Positions 61,306 through 64,000 of a DNA stretch of 64,000 bases are shown here, in pieces (the first letter of the stretch is position 1; each line of letters starts with the position of its first letter). A program made the translations under genes and the position numbers. This DNA is from Epiperipatus broadwayi (lineage: Eukaryota; Onychophora; Udeonychophora; Euonychophora; Peripatidae): NCBI GenBank assembly GCA_028023455.1, contig JAQFVV010012506.1, forward strand, positions 3,652,714 through 3,716,713, given 5' to 3'. The notes beneath the pieces were generated by a model. It saw only the letters and a program-made list of their open reading frames with translations. It was not told the DNA's origin and ran no database searches.

Positions 61306-61445
61306 TATACATCTATCAAAAATAAAATAATTTAATTTCAAAATATTAATATATATATTTTTTTGTATTTATTTTATTTAGTTTATCATATTAATTTTTT
61401 TTACATTTTCATTTTTTTAAGTGTATATGTGAATATATATATATA

Positions 61446-61722
61446 TGATTTCATATTATTATTTTTTCAATATTCCATGTAGTAAAATAGCTAAATAGCT
61501 GACATTTCAGTACAATAATAAATACCTTCCTTAGAGCGTCCTCTTTCTCAAATCATAGGAATGCATGTGAGATTTAAAATTGTTTTTATCTTTTTGTTTC
61601 TTCTCATACTTAAATTCTATTGGATGCTCTGAGGAAGTTGCTTGTTACTGTACTGAAACATCAGCTATTTAGCTATTTTACTACATGGAATATCCTGAAT
61701 ATAATAATAATATGAAATCATC
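61446..61722. repeat. ~277-bp palindrome in the following intron
   Basis: GATTTCATATTATTATT ... AATATTCCATGTAGTAAAAT on the left pairs with ATTTTACTACATGGAATATCC ... AATAATATGAAATC on the right, continuing through AGCTAAATAGCTGA..TTTCAGTAC and its inverse to an interior of about 130 bp. The inner right arm reads CTGAGGA (61,629-61,635), about 19 bases, GAAAC (61,655-61,659), a hammerhead-like order with a variant core. Confidence 0.8.
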
Positions 61723-62157
61723 TTTTATCCGTGAAAATATTAGAATTAACGTATATATATATGTCTCTGACTGTGTGAGTATATTTAGTGGATGGACGAG
61801 GATGTTCAATACTGAAAAAAGATTTATCATTGTACCAAGCAGCAATATACTAGATCCCATTACTGGTAATAGTAGAAAATATTAATGTCTTGTAAAAATG
61901 AGGAGAATATGAAAATGATTGCATGATGGAAATAATTCATTATCTGGTATTATCTAAATGTTTAGGTTGTGTATTTTTAACATTGATCATGGAATAGTTT
62001 GAAGATATTGTTGATATGATTCAGTTGCAGATCTCATGTTTTTATATGAAGAAAATTCATACATTAATATGTTAGTATGATATAACTGATTTGTTAGACT
62101 GTGTTAGTTAACAACATTCACATTACCCAAACACTCTGTATGTATGTGTAGTATAAT

Positions 62158-62222
62158 TGATGAATATATATATATATATATATGCTATAATTGATGTAAT
62201 ATATATATATATATATATGCTA
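62158..62222. repeat. Duplicated (AT)n microsatellite
   Basis: Two copies of an ATTGATG(A/T)A-(TA)n-TGCTAT unit in a row. Confidence 0.75.
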
Positions 62223-62352
62223 TGTTTACATGTATATCAATATGTAATGAGATATAAAAAAGGAATCAATTCATAAGAAGATATAGTGTTATTTTTTTTA
62301 TTTATATGATAAACTATTTATGTATCCATGTATTTATATTTATCTTATAACT

Positions 62353-62380
62353 CTGAAGAAAATTGCTTGTCAATTGAAAC
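62353..62380 (+). ncRNA. Hammerhead-like core, isolated
   Basis: CTGAAGA, AAATTG, CTTGT, CAATT, GAAAC. Stem II would have five perfect pairs (AATTG/CAATT), and CTTATA upstream is complementary to TATAAG directly after GAAAC, the place of stem III. The core has CUGAAGA for CUGAUGA, and only three bases separate CTTATA from the core, so no room for stem I. Probably a remnant. Confidence 0.4.
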
Positions 62381-62885
62381 TATAAGGTTGATTAATTTTA
62401 TTAAAATAAGCATTGTAGCAATAATAAAAAAGTTTGGTTTTGTTTAAAATGAAAAGGATAGTAAAAGTCTGGATACTGGTAAATTACATTTTGTTGTGTA
62501 TTTTTATACTATCTAGAATGCATAGGTGGTTATGTTGTTATTCAAATATGTTTAGTATGAATGATGGTAATATTAAAAGTTGTTTGCAGCTTGACTTTTC
62601 TATCACACTTATGAGATATCTTCAAGTGCACCAACAATTCTAATGTAGGAAGGGGATGGGCTTTCAAAATAATTAAAAGATAACATTTTCTTATATAGTT
62701 CGGATATGTAGCAGCTGAATACACTGTATCATTAAAAGTACTATTTGAAAACCATTATTTGATTATAATACAAGCAAAATTTTAAAAAAATCTTTATAGT
62801 AACTTTGTGAAGAATGATATTTAAAATTACATTTATTTATTTTTTGTTTGTTTGTTTGTTTATATTTAATATTCTATATATTAAA
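62381..62885. other. AT-rich intron-like sequence
   Basis: A 69-residue frame at 62,434-62,643 resembles nothing I know and is probably chance. No other features. Confidence 0.35.
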
Positions 62886-62950
62886 ACAGGCAAAATTCTC
62901 CATACAGTAGAAATGGTGATCATGTGATGTTTAATGGTTTAATTCTAGAT
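62886..62950 (-). repeat. Fragment of the ~405-bp repeat family
   Basis: AAAACAGGCAAAATTCTCCATACAGTA followed directly by GTGATCATGTGATGTTTAATGG matches two parts of the array at 1-1,190 that lie apart there, so this copy is internally deleted. Confidence 0.65.
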
Positions 62951-63197
62951 ATTAGATCAAATATATTTTCATTACATTATATAAAATGTTTTTGATAATA
63001 TATTATAATTGCAATATATAAAATGTTTTTATATTAATGATTTACATTAGATGATAGAGACTGGAATGTATTATAATAAAGAAAAATGTGTAAATATACG
63101 TTTGCATGTGCTGTTTTTTCATATAATATACTATCTGATTATATATATTGACAATTATACATCCAGTATTATTTCTAAAATATTGATCTTTATAGAT

Positions 63198-63649
63198 CAG
63201 GGGTGGGAAAATAGCAGCCCGAGGGCCACATGTAGCCCGCTAAGAGTTTTTATGCGGCTCTCCAAGACAATCAGAAAAATCCACCTTGAACTGAGATTTT
63301 TTTCCTGTGCACAACCGAAGATTCGTCTCTTATTTTCCACTAGGATGGCCACGTCAATACACATGCGCAGTGTAGATACAATGTACAGTGCTTTTCTAGT
63401 TGATCTGGTTAATTTCAATTTTGTCTTTGCATTAACAAATATATTCATTTCCAACTTTAGTGAAACTATGAACCCTTTGAAAAAATGTAAAATCGGTGAT
63501 GAATGGCGTGTGTTTAATGAAGAATGGACAAACAAATATTTCTTTGGTAATACAGGGAATAATGCAGTGTGTTTATTGTGTCATGAAAAAAAGGTGCGGC
63601 CCTCTACCAACCTCTGCAACCTCTGAGCCAAAACAATTGCCCACCCCTG
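63198..63649 (+). mobile_element. 452-bp hAT element relic with 8-bp TSD
   Basis: Terminal inverted repeats CAGGGGTGGGAAAAT (left) and, inverted, CAGGGGTGGGCAATT (right) are flanked by TTATAGAT (63,190-63,197) and TTATAAAT (63,650-63,657), the 8-bp duplication expected of hAT transposases with one mutation. The GAGGGCCACATGTAGCCCGC sub-terminal stretch is typical of this group. The element keeps only the start of a transposase and is non-autonomous. Confidence 0.9.
63468..63626 (+). pseudogene. hAT transposase N-terminus with partial BED zinc finger
   Basis: From an ATG at 63,468, preceded by CCAACTTTAG that looks like an acceptor, 52 codons read KKCKIGDEWRVFNEEWTNKY and then a CLLC pair. 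This is the N-terminal phrase R.F..EW...Y.F....G...CL.C of GTF2IRD2/EPM2AIP1-type hAT transposases. The histidine part of the BED finger and the catalytic domain are absent; the frame stops at 63,626, close to the right terminus. It cannot transpose by itself. Confidence 0.8.
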
Positions 63650-63657
63650 TTATAAAT

Positions 63658-64000
63658 GATATCTGTAAAAGCTTTGAAGTAAATATAGATCATTTTATTT
63701 AGTCATAAAAGTAATTCACTGAAAAATTTAACATTTACAAAATTATATTTGGAAAATGTTAAATGACCACATGAAGTGTTCCACTGCATTACTATTTTCT
63801 TTTTCTTTTTCTCAATTGGGAATTTATCTAATAACTGATAGTTCTATGGTATCATACCTTGTGAAAATTGAAATGATTAGTATTGAATAATTTTTGTTAA
63901 TGTACATCTGTTTGTTCGGAAGTTTTAAAGTTAAATTGTGTGTCTAAGGTACAAAGTAGATTATTTTTAAACTTAATATGTTCAGTTAAATATTTTTAAA
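63658..64000. other. AT-rich end of window
   Basis: No features recognised. Probably still intronic to the MFSD6-like gene. Confidence 0.4.

Noticed and set aside
1-64000. CRISPR array, operon, prophage or bacterial defence system
   Set aside because: No spaced short direct repeats with unique spacers, no prokaryotic coding density; introns and retroelements show a eukaryote.

Overview
This is an AT-rich window (roughly three-quarters A+T by eye) of an animal nuclear genome. It has spliced coding sequence, poly-A-tailed retroposons, Penelope-like, LINE, LTR, hAT and pogo/Tigger relics, microsatellites and many long palindromes. The one host gene recognised resembles MFSD6-type transporters of arthropods. 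My best guess is an invertebrate, probably an arthropod and perhaps a chelicerate, but nothing here fixes the species. No bacterial, plasmid or CRISPR features are present.

Layout. 1-1.2 kb is an array of a repeat with a period of about 405 bp whose minus strand carries a hammerhead-ribozyme-like core. 2.5-5.8 kb holds jockey-like LINE remains and a hairpin with the same core. 6.3 kb has a tRNA-derived SINE with target-site duplications. 7.8-11.5 kb has three long palindromes. 13.4-17 kb is an LTR-like block with a TATA box and four internal tandem arrays. 17-21 kb has Penelope and LINE fragments and a short MITE. 22-23.3 kb is the 5' half of a Tigger-like transposon. 25.7-31.6 kb has two long solo LTRs of one family; the second is nested with a MITE inside an AT-centred inverted repeat. 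37-39 kb is a long non-coding repeat. 39.8-43.9 kb has two LINE relics and another Penelope end. 44 kb is a three-copy palindromic cluster. 47-48 kb is the 3' half of a Tigger-like transposon. 48.7-53.1 kb has three LTRs of a second family with two primer-binding-site-like sequences. 54.6-56.8 kb is a head-to-head Penelope-like element with recognisable RT and GIY-YIG regions.

The only convincing host gene segment is one large internal exon (59,866-61,299, plus strand) of an MFSD6-like major facilitator transporter. It has a clean acceptor and donor; its other exons are outside the window or not recognisable. The exon sits between two large palindromes. The last kilobase contains a 452-bp hAT relic with a fragment of BED-zinc-finger coding sequence and an 8-bp target duplication.

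The most interesting theme is the recurrence of CTGANGA-hairpin-GAAAC (hammerhead-like) cores in at least six places belonging to different repeats: a tandem array, hairpins, and the long inverted termini of the Penelope-like element, where the core lies directly downstream of a tRNA-like sequence. This looks like a relic retrozyme/Penelope landscape. Self-cleavage is not shown: stem I could not be drawn convincingly in any copy. All boundaries were read by eye and are approximate unless terminal repeats define them.
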